NCBI RefSeq assembly: GCF_000177675.1
Contig: NZ_ADGX01000042.1
Coordinates: 1 to 64,000 of the forward strand
Reading direction: 5' to 3'
DNA: 64,000 nucleotides
From: Parafrankia sp. EUN1f
GTDB taxonomy: Bacteria; Actinomycetota; Actinomycetes; Frankiales; Frankiaceae
Made by a program: the position numbers and the translations under genes. Below the pieces are notes generated by a model. It did not search any database. It had not been told where the DNA came from and saw only the letters and a list, made by a program, of their open reading frames with translations. Shown one piece after another: positions 9,810 through 18,480 of the stretch. The number at the start of each line of letters is the position of its first letter. Position 1 is the first letter of the stretch.

Positions 9810-9873
9810 GTGTACCGAAAGAATCACCCGTGGTCATCGGTGAAAAAACGCCGGCGCCGACGGCGGTCCGATG

Positions 9874-9879
9874 TAGAGT
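9874..9879 (+). promoter_or_regulatory. Candidate -10 box for cutA
   Basis: TAGAGT matches the TANNNT actinobacterial -10 and lies 36 bp upstream of the cutA start, after an A/T-richer stretch (9830-9850). The same hexamer precedes the helicase gene at 11893. Confidence 0.4.
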
Positions 9880-9915
9880 ATCTCGCATCGCCATCGGTTA
9901 TGGGTGGGAGTACGC

Positions 9916-10245
9916 GTGGGATTCCTTCAGGTCATCACGAGCATCGACTCACCAGACGCAGCGGACCGTATCGGCAGGGCGCTCGTCGAGCGGCGCCTTG
10001 TTGCCTGTTTCCAGGTGGTCGGGCCGATTCGGAGCACTTACCGGTGGAACGGCGAGATCGAGCAGTCGGAGGAATGGCTCTGCCTCGCCAAAACAACGAG
10101 TGAACGGCTGGCCGACCTGATCGCGGAGATCACCGCCGCGCACCCATACGAGACGCCCGAGATCATTGCGACCCCTATCGTGTCGGGTCACACGGACTAT
10201 CTCGACTGGATCACGGCGGAGACCGCCCCGTCGATCCGGAGCTGA
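9916..10245 (+). CDS. cutA: CutA1 divalent-cation tolerance protein
   Basis: A small cytoplasmic trimeric protein of the CutA1 family, linked by family history to divalent metal tolerance; its biochemical role is unsettled. The 109-residue sequence fits: an N-terminal strand (FLQVITSI), the motif LVERRLVACFQVV, then IRSTYRWNGEIEQSEEWLCLAKT and the C-terminal HPYETPEIIATPI. The GTG at 9916 is preferred over the in-frame GTG at 9904 because GGTGGGAG ends 5 bases before it. It converges on the XRE regulator with only 10 bp between stops. Confidence 0.9.
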   Translation: MGFLQVITSIDSPDAADRIGRALVERRLVACFQVVGPIRSTYRWNGEIEQSEEWLCLAKTTSERLADLIAEITAAHPYETPEIIATPIVSGHTDYLDWITAETAPSIRS

Positions 10246-10255
10246 CGCTCCGGCC

Positions 10256-11725
10256 TTACACGAGCGCGCGAAGCTGCTCGTCGAGATCCCGGACGGCCTG
10301 GGTGTTCTGCCAGGGCCGCAGATGCTCCCGGACCCGCCGGATCCTGGTGAGCCCCAGTGAGAAGTCGGTTGCCGCGACGATGGCCAGCGACTCGGCCGCG
10401 TACTGGGTCGCGGCGTCGATCTCCCGCCGCTGAATGTGCACCTCGGCGACATCGCCGAGTAACAAGGAGCGCTTCTTGGTGCCGCTGTGCGGAGATGTGG
10501 CACGCAGCGCCTCCGTCGCTGCGGCGTGGGCGGCGGCCGGCCGGCGCAGCCTCGTGTAGGTCGTGACCTTGATGCCGTCAAGCCGGCTACGGTCGAAGAA
10601 CTGGGTCCAGACCCGGTCGCCGTCGTCGGCGCGGTCGAAGGCCTCCTGAGCGCGGTCCAACGCGGCCAGTGCCGCCCGCCCCTCGCCGCGGGCGGCCTGT
10701 TCCTCGGCCTCCCGCCCAGCCAGCCACGCCCGGGTCATGATGGTGCTCGCGCCCGCGGCGCGGCGCTGCGCCTCTGCCAGCAGCGCGCAGGCCTGGTCGT
10801 GACGACCGAGCCCGGCGCTGTGGTAGCTCTCGTAACCCAGCACGCAGGCCCACAGCGCGCTGTCGTCGGCTTCCCGCGCCGCCTCGATCGCGACCCGGTA
10901 GTACGCCAGGGCGCCCGGGACGTCGTTCATGTCGAACGCGAGCCAGCCGGCCAGCGCCGCGGTCTCGCCGGCGGTCGCCGCGAGGTCGCGGCGTGCCGAC
11001 GATCGGCCGCTGGACTCCAACAGCTGTGTGAGCGTCCCAAGATGACCGGTGACCCTGGGGAACAGGGCCCGGGCGGGAACGCGCTCCTCCAGGCTGTACA
11101 GGCCCGCCGTGCATCGGCTCAGCTCGTCCGTCAGCTCCGGGGTGACGGTGGTGCGCCGGCGCAGCGCCGCGGACAGCCGCTCCCACGGCGCGTTGTCGGG
11201 CCCGGCCGTGCCCAGCGGGACGACGGCGACGCCACCCGCGGCGGCGAAAAGCCGCAGGAACCCGCGGCGCTCGACGGGAATGTCACCGGACGGTTCAGCC
11301 CCGGCCTCTGCCTGGATGAGAACGGTTCCGGCCGGGCCGATGCCGTGGGAAAGCTTGTCCGTGGCGGCGGGGAGCCGGCCGGCCAGGCCGGTGCTGGGGT
11401 CGTCGTCGACGAAGCCGAGTTCAGCCGAGGAGCGCTCGAACAGCGCGCGCAACAACCGCTGGTAGCGAAGGCTGGGCTTTTTGTCGCCCTTCTCCCACTT
11501 GCAGATCATATTTCCGGTGACACCGGCCTCGCGGCCCTCGTGGATGACGGAGAAGCGTCGGATCTCGCTCGCCAGGCGTTCCTGCGACCAGCCGCGTTCC
11601 TCTCGACTGGTGCGAAGCCGAACGTTCGGAGTACGGGCCGGGCCGGCGGTGGCCGGCCTGGGGTCGTTTGGTCGCATGCTCCTTGGCGAGGTGTGACCCG
11701 CCGACGTTCCTGCCGGGCGCTCCAT
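10256..11725 (-). CDS. XRE-family transcriptional regulator with TPR-like C-terminus
   Basis: A 489-residue DNA-binding regulator. The N-terminal helix-turn-helix is seen at about residues 37-95 (LRTSREERGWSQERLASEI... ICKWEKGDKKPS...RLLRALF). The remainder is an Ala/Arg/Leu-rich helical array with features of TPR repeats, a plan common in actinobacterial regulators that sense peptides or partner proteins. The ATG at 11725 has GGAGGT 4 bases upstream. A perfect inverted repeat (11737-11752) overlaps its promoter region and may be its own operator. It is divergent from the helicase gene. The ligand and targets cannot be told from the sequence. Confidence 0.82.
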   Translation of the reverse strand: MERPAGTSAGHTSPRSMRPNDPRPATAGPARTPNVRLRTSREERGWSQERLASEIRRFSVIHEGREAGVTGNMICKWEKGDKKPSLRYQRLLRALFERSSAELGFVDDDPSTGLAGRLPAATDKLSHGIGPAGTVLIQAEAGAEPSGDIPVERRGFLRLFAAAGGVAVVPLGTAGPDNAPWERLSAALRRRTTVTPELTDELSRCTAGLYSLEERVPARALFPRVTGHLGTLTQLLESSGRSSARRDLAATAGETAALAGWLAFDMNDVPGALAYYRVAIEAAREADDSALWACVLGYESYHSAGLGRHDQACALLAEAQRRAAGASTIMTRAWLAGREAEEQAARGEGRAALAALDRAQEAFDRADDGDRVWTQFFDRSRLDGIKVTTYTRLRRPAAAHAAATEALRATSPHSGTKKRSLLLGDVAEVHIQRREIDAATQYAAESLAIVAATDFSLGLTRIRRVREHLRPWQNTQAVRDLDEQLRALV

Positions 11726-11736
11726 CGGGACCTCCG

Positions 11737-11752
11737 AGTCAAGCAGTTGACT
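11737..11752. promoter_or_regulatory. Inverted repeat upstream of XRE regulator
   Basis: AGTCAAGCAGTTGACT has perfect 6-bp arms and a 4-bp spacer. It starts 12 bp upstream of the XRE start codon and partly covers the space where its promoter and ribosome site must be. Symmetry and place suggest an autoregulatory operator; this is inference. Confidence 0.5.
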
Positions 11753-11892
11753 TCAGGAGCTTAACCGTGTGTTAGCAAAGGCGGTGATACCCCTCGTGTG
11801 GTCCTTCGGTGACAAGAAACAGGCAAATCATCGAACGGGCGACCGCGCTCCGTGACGGCACGCGGCGTCATCGTCTCGCCGGTGCGTCACCA

Positions 11893-11898
11893 TAGAGT
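11893..11898 (+). promoter_or_regulatory. -10 box of a likely leaderless helicase transcript
   Basis: TAGAGT lies 7 bp before the GTG at 11906. With the usual 6-8 bp between -10 and transcription start, the mRNA would begin at or beside the start codon, and no ribosome binding site is seen. Leaderless GTG/ATG starts are frequent in actinobacteria. Confidence 0.45.
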
Positions 11899-11905
11899 CT
11901 GGTGT

Positions 11906-13708
11906 GTGAGAGCTGGTCCTCTGCCCCCGAGCCCCCGTGGCCCACGCGCGCGCGTCCAGGCCCGGCCGCTGCGGGAGTGGCAACGCGCCGCCCTGGAGAT
12001 CTACCGCTCGCGCACCGCCTCGGGCGGGCGGGACTTTCTGGCGGTGGCGACGCCGGGTGCGGGCAAGACGACCTTCGCCCTGGAGATCGCCGCCGAGCTG
12101 CTGGCCGCCGGTGAGGTCCGGGCGGTGACGGTGGTGGCCCCGACGGACCACCTGAAGCGGCAGTGGGCCGGTGCGGCCTCGGCCGTCGGCATCGATCTGG
12201 ACCCGACGTTCCGCAACTCCGCCGGTGCGACCGCGTCCGACTACACGGGTGTGGCCGTCACCTACGCTCAGGTCGCGGCGCATCCGGCGCTGCACCGGAT
12301 GCGTACGGCGGCCCGGCGCACCCTGGTGATCCTCGACGAGATCCACCACGCGGGGGACTCGCTTTCCTGGGGTGAGGCGGTGCGTGAGGCGTTCACGCCG
12401 GCCGCCCGTCGGCTGGCGCTCACCGGAACACCGTTCCGGTCGGATGTCAGTCCGATTCCCTTCGTCACCTACCTGCCAGACGCGGAGGGCGTCACCCGCA
12501 GCGTCGCGGACTCCAGCTACGGCTATGCGGACGCGCTGCGCGATGGTGTGGTCCGCCCCGTGCTCTTCCTGGCCTATTCCGGCGAGATGTCGTGGCGGAC
12601 GAGCGCGGGTGCCGAGCTGAGCGCGCGGCTCGGTGAGCCGCTGAACAGCGAGCAGACCGCCGCGGCGTGGCGTACCGCGCTCGACCCGCAGGGCAACTGG
12701 ATGCCGGCGGTCCTCGCGGCGGCTGACACCCGGCTCTCCCAGGTGCGCCGGGGCGGCATGCCGGACGCCGGCGGCCTGGTCATCGCGACCGACCACACCA
12801 CCGCCCGCGCCTACGCCGGCCTGCTGCGGCGGATCACCGGGACGTCTCCGGTCGTGGTCCTCTCCGACGACCCCACCGCGAGCTCGAAGATCGCTACCTT
12901 CCGGGAGTCGACGGACCGCTGGATGGTCGCCGTCCGGATGGTCAGTGAGGGCGTCGACGTCCCCCGGCTGGCGGTCGGCGTGTATGCCACCTCTGCCTCG
13001 ACACCGCTGTACTTCGCGCAGGCGGTCGGTCGGTTCGTCCGCGGCCGCGGCCGCTCGGAGACGGCGTCGGTCTTCCTGCCGAGTGTGCCCGCACTGCTTG
13101 CGCTGGCCGGTGAGATGGAGGTCCAGCGCGACCACGCGCTGGACAAGCCGATGCGCGAGCCGGACGCCTTCGACGACGACGCCCTGCGGGAGGCGAACCG
13201 CCGCCGGGACACGCCGGACAAGCCAGACAGCCCGTTCACCGCGCTCGGATCGTCCGCCCAGCTGGACAGGGTGATCTTCGACGGTGGTGAGTTCGGGACC
13301 ACGGCCCAGGCCGGATCGCCGGAGGAGGAGGACTTCCTCGGCCTGCCCGGGCTGCTCGAACCCGATCAGGTCGCGACCCTGCTGCGGCAGCGTGAGGCCG
13401 CGCAGCGGGCCGCCGCGGCGAAGGCCTCCGCGGCTGCCGCCGCGTCCACCGAGCCGGTGGTCCCGGCGGCCAGGCAGGGCGAGGCGGCGGGGGAGGCAGA
13501 GGCGGCCGACCGTCCGGTCCACGAGCGGATCGGGGAGCTGCGCAAGGAGCTCAACAAGCTGGTGGCCGCGCACTACCACCGGACCGGCAAGCCCCACGGG
13601 ATGATCCACGCGGAGCTGCGCAGGTCCTGCGGTGGCCCCCCGAGCGCGCAGGCCAGCGCCGCGCAGCTACAGGCGCGGATCGACACCGTCCGCCGCTGGG
13701 CGGGCTGA
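11906..13708 (+). CDS. DEAD/DEAH-box (SF2, UvsW/XPB-like) helicase
   Basis: A superfamily-2 nucleic-acid-dependent ATPase of 600 aa. It has a Q-like motif (REWQRAALEIY), Walker A TPGAGKTTFALEIAAELL, a DEIHH Walker B (motif II), motif III LALTGTPFRSD, and a C-terminal helicase domain with VSEGVDVPRLAVG and the motif-VI region AVGRFVRGRGR. The C-terminus (from about 500) is a charged Ala-rich segment not seen in the core family. Its role is probably DNA repair or branch processing, judged only by family. The GTG at 11906 is chosen for the leaderless promoter signature; an in-frame GTG at 11852 would add 18 residues without domain support. It is convergent with the cyclophilin gene across a strong hairpin. 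Confidence 0.85.
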   Translation: MRAGPLPPSPRGPRARVQARPLREWQRAALEIYRSRTASGGRDFLAVATPGAGKTTFALEIAAELLAAGEVRAVTVVAPTDHLKRQWAGAASAVGIDLDPTFRNSAGATASDYTGVAVTYAQVAAHPALHRMRTAARRTLVILDEIHHAGDSLSWGEAVREAFTPAARRLALTGTPFRSDVSPIPFVTYLPDAEGVTRSVADSSYGYADALRDGVVRPVLFLAYSGEMSWRTSAGAELSARLGEPLNSEQTAAAWRTALDPQGNWMPAVLAAADTRLSQVRRGGMPDAGGLVIATDHTTARAYAGLLRRITGTSPVVVLSDDPTASSKIATFRESTDRWMVAVRMVSEGVDVPRLAVGVYATSASTPLYFAQAVGRFVRGRGRSETASVFLPSVPALLALAGEMEVQRDHALDKPMREPDAFDDDALREANRRRDTPDKPDSPFTALGSSAQLDRVIFDGGEFGTTAQAGSPEEEDFLGLPGLLEPDQVATLLRQREAAQRAAAAKASAAAAASTEPVVPAARQGEAAGEAEAADRPVHERIGELRKELNKLVAAHYHRTGKPHGMIHAELRRSCGGPPSAQASAAQLQARIDTVRRWAG

Positions 13709-13741
13709 CCACAGCGCCCACCGCGCCCACCGCGGCCACAG

Positions 13742-13789
13742 CGCCCACCGCGGGCCTGGCCGGCGATGCCGCCGGCCTCGCGGTGGGCG
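13742..13789. terminator. Two-tier hairpin between convergent genes
   Basis: CGCCCACCGCG (13742-13752) pairs with CGCGGTGGGCG (13779-13789). Inside it GGCCGGC (13758-13764) pairs with GCCGGCC (13771-13777). The long GC stem lies between the stops of the helicase and the cyclophilin gene and could terminate both transcripts. There is no U-run, as is common in actinobacteria. Short repeats of GCGCCCACCGCG precede it. Confidence 0.6.
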
Positions 13790-13829
13790 ATGCTGGACCG
13801 GTGTGGTGCTGGACCGGCGCCGGGCGGGT

Positions 13830-14693
13830 TTACTGCTCCTGGTTGATCTCGATCGACCGGATCTGGGCCTTGCTGGCCGGGGTGCCGTCCGAGCCACCGC
13901 CCTCGATGCCCGGGGAGGTCAGCTTGTCCAGCACGTCGAGGCCCTCGGTGATGTGGCCGAAGACGGTGTAGCCACCGGCCAGCGCCGACGCGCCGTCCGC
14001 GGTGGGATCGGCGTAGTTGATGAAGAACTGGCTGCCGTTGCTGTCCGGCTGGCTGCTGTGCGCCATCGCCAGCACGCCGCGGTTGTAGTTCACGCCCTCG
14101 GTGTTCTCGTTGGCGTACCCGAAGCCGGGGCCGCCCGTGCCGGTCGCCGTGGGGTCGCCGCACTGCAGGACGCTGATGCCGGCGTCGGCACCGCCGGTCT
14201 GGCGGTGGCAGGCGGTGTCGGTGTAGAACCCCGCCTCGGCGAGGGAGCGCAGCGCGTTGACGGTGCAGGGAGCCTTGTCCGCGTCCAGCGCGGCGGTGAT
14301 CGTGCCCTGGTCGGTGGTGATGACCATCGTGGCCGGGTTCTTGTTCACCGTCGCGGCGGCGGTGGGCAGCGAGACCTGGCGCGAGGGCGCCTCGCCGGTC
14401 GACGTGTAGACGCAGTCGCCGACCTTGCTGGTCTGGCCGGCTGGCAGCGCCGAGGTCTTCGGCGTGGTGGCCGTCTGCGTGGGCGCGGTCGAGGTGAGCT
14501 CGTTGTTGTCGTCGGAGCCACCACTGAGCAGGACGCTCGCGATCACCGAACCCACGATCGCGACCACGACCACCGCCGCGATGACGGTGATGCGCTTGCG
14601 CTGTCGCAGGTGGGCCTCACGCCGCCGCTGTGCCTGGCGCGCCGCCCGCGCGGCGGCGAGCTCTCGCTGCCGCCGTTCCCTCGTGCTCGACAC
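13830..14693 (-). CDS. Membrane-anchored peptidyl-prolyl cis-trans isomerase (cyclophilin)
   Basis: Catalyses proline isomerisation, here outside the membrane. The 287-residue protein begins with about 35 Arg/Ala-rich cytoplasmic residues, one membrane helix (about 36-58: ITVIAAVVVVAIVGSVIASVLL), a Ser/Thr linker, then the cyclophilin domain. Active-site features seen are CHRQTGG (Arg), the LQCGDP stretch, a GYANEN loop and the QFFI motif in GSQFFINY. The GTG at 14693 starts the basic segment; the open frame runs further upstream but that part lies on top of the serS region and has no domain. It is divergent from serS across 481 bp. Confidence 0.88.
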   Translation of the reverse strand: MSSTRERRQRELAAARAARQAQRRREAHLRQRKRITVIAAVVVVAIVGSVIASVLLSGGSDDNNELTSTAPTQTATTPKTSALPAGQTSKVGDCVYTSTGEAPSRQVSLPTAAATVNKNPATMVITTDQGTITAALDADKAPCTVNALRSLAEAGFYTDTACHRQTGGADAGISVLQCGDPTATGTGGPGFGYANENTEGVNYNRGVLAMAHSSQPDSNGSQFFINYADPTADGASALAGGYTVFGHITEGLDVLDKLTSPGIEGGGSDGTPASKAQIRSIEINQEQ

Positions 14694-15174
14694 CGTCGCC
14701 GGCCTCCCGCTTCTGTTGTCCCGTGACCGCCGGATGGTCCTCAGGCGGTCGATGTGCCGTCCACGTCCCCGTCGCGGACGAGTCTGTCGAGGTGGCCTGT
14801 GGACGACCTGTGAGAAGGCGGGCGACCGGTGGGCCGGACGCGTGCCGTCGATCTCGGCCGCGGCGCGGCCCGGCAGGACGCGGCCCTCGGGGATCTGACC
14901 TTGGCCACTTTCGTCACACAGGGTACTCGCCGGGATCGTGGCGGAATCCGGTGCGCAGGATTCGGTCGCGGTGTCGTGTGACGTGTCGTGTGACGTGTCG
15001 TGTGAGGTGCGGGCGCGGGGCCGCGGGCGCCGGTGTGCTGCGGGCACAGCGCTGTGCGGGGGCCCGGTCGAGTCGCGCCGTCGAGGTGGACATGGCGCTT
15101 GAAGGAAGAGGGCCCCTCGGGTGCGGCTGATAGCGTCTTGGCTCAGGACCCGACGCGAAGGCTGACACGAATTC
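14694..15174. other. 481-bp gap between cyclophilin and serS
   Basis: No gene is supported here. It contains a 12-bp tandem repeat (14971-15006) and a TAGCGT at 15131-15136 preceded by TGA, an extended -10-like element 38 bp before serS. No T-box signature (such as AGGGTGG with a terminator) was found. Confidence 0.5.
14971..15006. repeat. 12-bp tandem repeat, three copies
   Basis: GTGTCGTGTGAC is repeated directly at 14971-14982 and 14983-14994, with a third copy differing at the last base at 14995-15006. It is in the gap upstream of serS and is likely variable in copy number; no function is evident. Confidence 0.7.
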
Positions 15175-16437
15175 ATGCTCGACAAGCGCTTCATCCGGGA
15201 CAATCCCGACGCCGTTAAGGACGCCGTACGGCTCAAGGGTGTCGATCTCGACGTGGACGAGCTGCTTGCGCTCGACCAGGAGAACCGCAAGCTGCAGTTC
15301 GAGGTCGACGAGGCACAGGCGCGCCGCAAGTCCTTCGCCAAGCAGTTCGCCAAGGCGGACGAGGCCCGTCGCGCCGAGCTGCGCGCGGAGCACGTCGAGT
15401 TCGACCGGCAGCTGCAGGACCTGCGCGAGCGGCTGGCCCAGACCAGCGCCCGGCTGTCCGAGCTGATGCTGCTCGCGCCGGGCATTCCCTGGGAGGGCGC
15501 GCCGGTCGGGCCGGACGAGTCCGCGAACGTGGTCATCCGCACCGTCGGGACGCGCCCCGAGTTCGACTTCCCGCCGCTTGACCACACCGAGCTCGCGGAG
15601 AAGCGGGGCTGGGCCGAGTTCGCCCGCGCCCGCAGGGTCGCCGGCGAGCGGGCGTACGCACTGGTCGGTGACATGGTCATGCTGGAGCGGGCGGTGCATT
15701 CCTATGCGCTGGACCTGCTGCGCGAGCGGGACTTCACCCCGGTCGCGGTGCCCGCGCTGGTCAAGGAGGCACCGCTCGTCGGCACCGGGATGTTCCCCAA
15801 GGGCCGGGACGAGATCTACGAGATTCCAGCCGACGACGCGTTTCTCGCCGGCACCGCCGAGGTCGCCCTGGTGGGGCTGCATTCCGGGGAGATCCTCGAC
15901 GCCGGCCAGCTGCCGATCCGGTATGCCGGTATCTCGCCGTGCTTCCGCCGGGAGATCGGCAGCGCCAGCCGCGACGTCCGCGGGCTGCTGCGGGTCCACC
16001 AGTTCGAGAAGGTCGAGCAGTTCGTCCTGTGCGTGAACGACCCGGCCGAGTCCGCCCGCTGGCACGCCGAGCTCCTCGCCACCGCGGAGCGCATCCTGAC
16101 CGATCTCGGCCTGCACTACGAGGTCGTCGAATGCGCGACCGGGGACATGGGCCTGGGTAAGTTCCGCATGAACGACATCAACACCTGGTTTCCCACGCTC
16201 GACCGTTTCCGGGAGACCCACAGCTGTTCGACGCTGCATGACTGGCAGGCCCGGCGGGCGAACCTCCGTTACCGCGACTCAGGTGGGAACATCCACTTCG
16301 CGCACACGCTGAACAACACCGCGGTGGCGACACCCCGGCTGCTGGCCGCGATTCTGGAGAACTTCCAGACCGCCGACCAGCAGGTTCGCGTACCGGAGGT
16401 GCTGCGGCCCTACCTGGGCGGGCGCGACCTGCTCTGA
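15175..16437 (+). CDS. serS: Seryl-tRNA synthetase
   Basis: Charges tRNA-Ser (and tRNA-Sec where present) with serine in the cytoplasm. At 420 aa it has the normal length. The N-terminal long coiled-coil arm spans about residues 30-100. The class II core has motif 2 as SPCFRREIGSASRDVRGLLR and motif 3 near the end (HTLNNTAVATPRLLAAILEN). The ATG at 15175 begins MLDKRFIRDNPDAVKDAV, typical of SerRS. The ribosome site is weak. The last 28 bp overlap the 3' end of the convergent phytoene synthase gene. Confidence 0.95.
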   Translation: MLDKRFIRDNPDAVKDAVRLKGVDLDVDELLALDQENRKLQFEVDEAQARRKSFAKQFAKADEARRAELRAEHVEFDRQLQDLRERLAQTSARLSELMLLAPGIPWEGAPVGPDESANVVIRTVGTRPEFDFPPLDHTELAEKRGWAEFARARRVAGERAYALVGDMVMLERAVHSYALDLLRERDFTPVAVPALVKEAPLVGTGMFPKGRDEIYEIPADDAFLAGTAEVALVGLHSGEILDAGQLPIRYAGISPCFRREIGSASRDVRGLLRVHQFEKVEQFVLCVNDPAESARWHAELLATAERILTDLGLHYEVVECATGDMGLGKFRMNDINTWFPTLDRFRETHSCSTLHDWQARRANLRYRDSGGNIHFAHTLNNTAVATPRLLAAILENFQTADQQVRVPEVLRPYLGGRDLL

Positions 16438-17483
16438 CCGGGCGCCCTGCTCTGATCGAGCGACCTGTGCTGATCGGGCGCCCTGTTCTCACCGGCTGCC
16501 CGGTCGCGCCGTGAGTACGCGGCCCGGACGAGACCGGGTGCCGCGACACCGAGGCGCCGGCCCAGCCCGACTGACACCCGCCGGTCGAGGATCTGGTAGT
16601 CGGCGCGTTCGATCTCGTCCAGGATTCCGCTGTACAGCCGGAACGCGGTCGACACGCAGTCCCGGGACGTCGGATGCAGCAGCCGGATGCCCGGGCGGGC
16701 GGAACGGAACAGCTCCCGCGCACGGGCTATCTCGAACGCCAGCAGGCGGCGCACCGGGCCGTCGGCCACCCCCGTGGCGAGGTGATCCCAGGTCACCCCG
16801 AACAGGTCCAGCGAGCTCTGCGGCAGGTATACGCGCCCGCGCCGCAGGTCCTCACCGATGTCCCGGATGAAGTTCGCGAGCTGGAAGGCGATACCGAGAT
16901 CGCGGGCGTAGGGTTCCGCCGCGGGGTTCACCGGCTCGAGAATGGGCAGCATCTGCAGACCGATGACCACCGCCGAGCCGTGGATGTAGACCATGAGGTC
17001 ATCCCAGGTGGCGTAGCTGGTGATCGTCAGGTCCATGGCCATGGACGCCAGGAAGGTCTCGAAATAGCCGACCGGCAGATCGAACCGCCGAATCGTGTGC
17101 AGCACGGCGGGCAGCACCGTCGCCTCAGCATCGGCGGCCTCAGCATCCGCGGCCTCACCTTCAGCCGATGCGCCGGTTTCCGCCGCCGTGACGTCGGCTC
17201 CGGCGGCCAGTGAGGTCACCAGGGTGCTGCCCCACCGCCGCAGCCACTGTGCCTTCGCCTCGTCGGTCAGCGTGGAGTCGAGATCGTCGACGATCTCGTC
17301 GGCATAGCGCGCGAAGCCGTAGAGGGCGTGGACATGAGGCCGTTTCCACTTCGGCAGCAGGAGAGTGGCCAGGTAATAGGTGCGCCCGTGCGCCGCGTTG
17401 AGTTCCCGCGCCCGGCGGTAGGAGGCACGTAGCCGCTCATCAGTGACGCCGGCGGCGTCCAGTTCGCCGCGGAGACCGCCCAC
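16410..17483 (-). CDS. crtB: Phytoene/squalene synthase
   Basis: Head-to-head prenyl synthase, expected to join two geranylgeranyl-PP into phytoene, the first carotenoid step. The 357-aa protein has the first Asp-rich motif YADEIVDDLD near residue 40, the family pattern of LLPKWKRPHVHALYGFARYAD, and the second Asp-rich motif in FQLANFIRDIGEDLRRGRVYLP. An Ala/Glu/Asp-rich insert (about 105-125) and a C-terminal tail rich in Arg/Gln/Ser are unusual. It shares a 28-bp 3' overlap with serS. Other carotenoid genes lie at 20.8-31.1 kb on the same strand. Squalene synthase activity cannot be excluded without a phylogeny. Confidence 0.85.
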   Translation of the reverse strand: MGGLRGELDAAGVTDERLRASYRRARELNAAHGRTYYLATLLLPKWKRPHVHALYGFARYADEIVDDLDSTLTDEAKAQWLRRWGSTLVTSLAAGADVTAAETGASAEGEAADAEAADAEATVLPAVLHTIRRFDLPVGYFETFLASMAMDLTITSYATWDDLMVYIHGSAVVIGLQMLPILEPVNPAAEPYARDLGIAFQLANFIRDIGEDLRRGRVYLPQSSLDLFGVTWDHLATGVADGPVRRLLAFEIARARELFRSARPGIRLLHPTSRDCVSTAFRLYSGILDEIERADYQILDRRVSVGLGRRLGVAAPGLVRAAYSRRDRAAGENRAPDQHRSLDQSRAPGQSRSRPPR

Positions 17484-17520
17484 ACCAGCCAGAGTAGTCG
17501 AAGTCGCCTGAGCAGCGGGT

Positions 17521-18480
17521 TCAGGGCAGCCGTGAGGAGAAGGCCAGGGAGAGCGCCGCCGCGGCCAGACCGAGACCGAGGGAAAGACCGATGAACCAGG
17601 ACGTTATCTCACGGTATTCGGTGCGATACCCGATGGAGCTGCCCAGGCCGCGGTAAACGGACTGCAGCTCGTCACCGGTGGTCGCCCGGTGGTAGGAGCC
17701 ACCGGTCTGCTCGGCCAGCTCGCGCAGCGCGTCCTCGTTCACGGGGACGGGAATCTGCTGCCCGCCGACATCGAGGGTTCCGTCCGAGGTGCCGTAGGCG
17801 ATGGTGTCGACCGGAACCTCGGCGTCCCGCGCGGCGGTGGCGGCCTGGGTGTTCGGCCGGCCGCGGGTCGTCTCGCCGTCGGAGAGCAGGACGATCGCGG
17901 CGGGCGGTGGTGGCTGGCCCTCGTCCGACATCCGCTCGCCGGCGGTGGTGATCGCCTGCAGTGAGGCGAAGATGCCCTCACCGACCGCGGTCGCGGGGCC
18001 GAGCTGCAGGCCGCGGATGCCGGACCGGACCGACTCCCGGTCGGTGGAGGCCGGGACCAGCACGGCCGCCGACCCGGCGAACGAGACCAGACCGAGGTTG
18101 ATGCGGGGCGGCAACTGGTCGACGAACGCCTGGGCGCCCTGCTTCGCGGCTTCGAGGCGGGTCGGCTGGATGTCGGTGGCCGCCATCGAGTTCGACACGT
18201 CGATCGCCAGGATGATGGTGGCGCGCTCGCGGGGAACCCGCTCGGCCCGCGCCGGTCGCGCCAGCGAGATCACCAACCCGGCCAGGGTGAGCAGCAGCAG
18301 TGCCGCCGGCACATGGCGGCGCCACCACTGCGGCCGCCGCGGCAGCACGCTGGACAGCAGTGCCGTCGAGGACAGCCGCGCCGCGTAGACCCGCCGGCGC
18401 ATCGACACCACGATGTACGCCGCCGCCAGCGCGGCCACCGCGACGAAGAGCCACAGCCAGTGGCCCGCGAGGAAGCTCAC
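17521..18480 (-). CDS. VWA-domain membrane protein (BatA-like)
   Basis: A 319-residue protein with two membrane helices at the N-terminus (about 6-25 and 55-75), an extracytoplasmic von Willebrand A domain, and a C-terminal helix at about 292-315. The metal-ion-dependent adhesion site is seen as DVSNSMA (DxSxS) at about residue 94. It is the last gene of the MoxR/DUF58/VWA set; its ATG overlaps the DUF58 stop by four bases. Families of this kind help assemble or protect envelope proteins, but the client is unknown. Confidence 0.85.
   Translation of the reverse strand: MSFLAGHWLWLFVAVAALAAAYIVVSMRRRVYAARLSSTALLSSVLPRRPQWWRRHVPAALLLLTLAGLVISLARPARAERVPRERATIILAIDVSNSMAATDIQPTRLEAAKQGAQAFVDQLPPRINLGLVSFAGSAAVLVPASTDRESVRSGIRGLQLGPATAVGEGIFASLQAITTAGERMSDEGQPPPPAAIVLLSDGETTRGRPNTQAATAARDAEVPVDTIAYGTSDGTLDVGGQQIPVPVNEDALRELAEQTGGSYHRATTGDELQSVYRGLGSSIGYRTEYREITSWFIGLSLGLGLAAAALSLAFSSRLP

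Noticed and set aside
14694-15680. Upstream extension of the cyclophilin frame on the - strand
   Set aside because: It runs across the cyclophilin-serS gap and into serS and contains no domain; the basic start and membrane helix fix the start at 14693.
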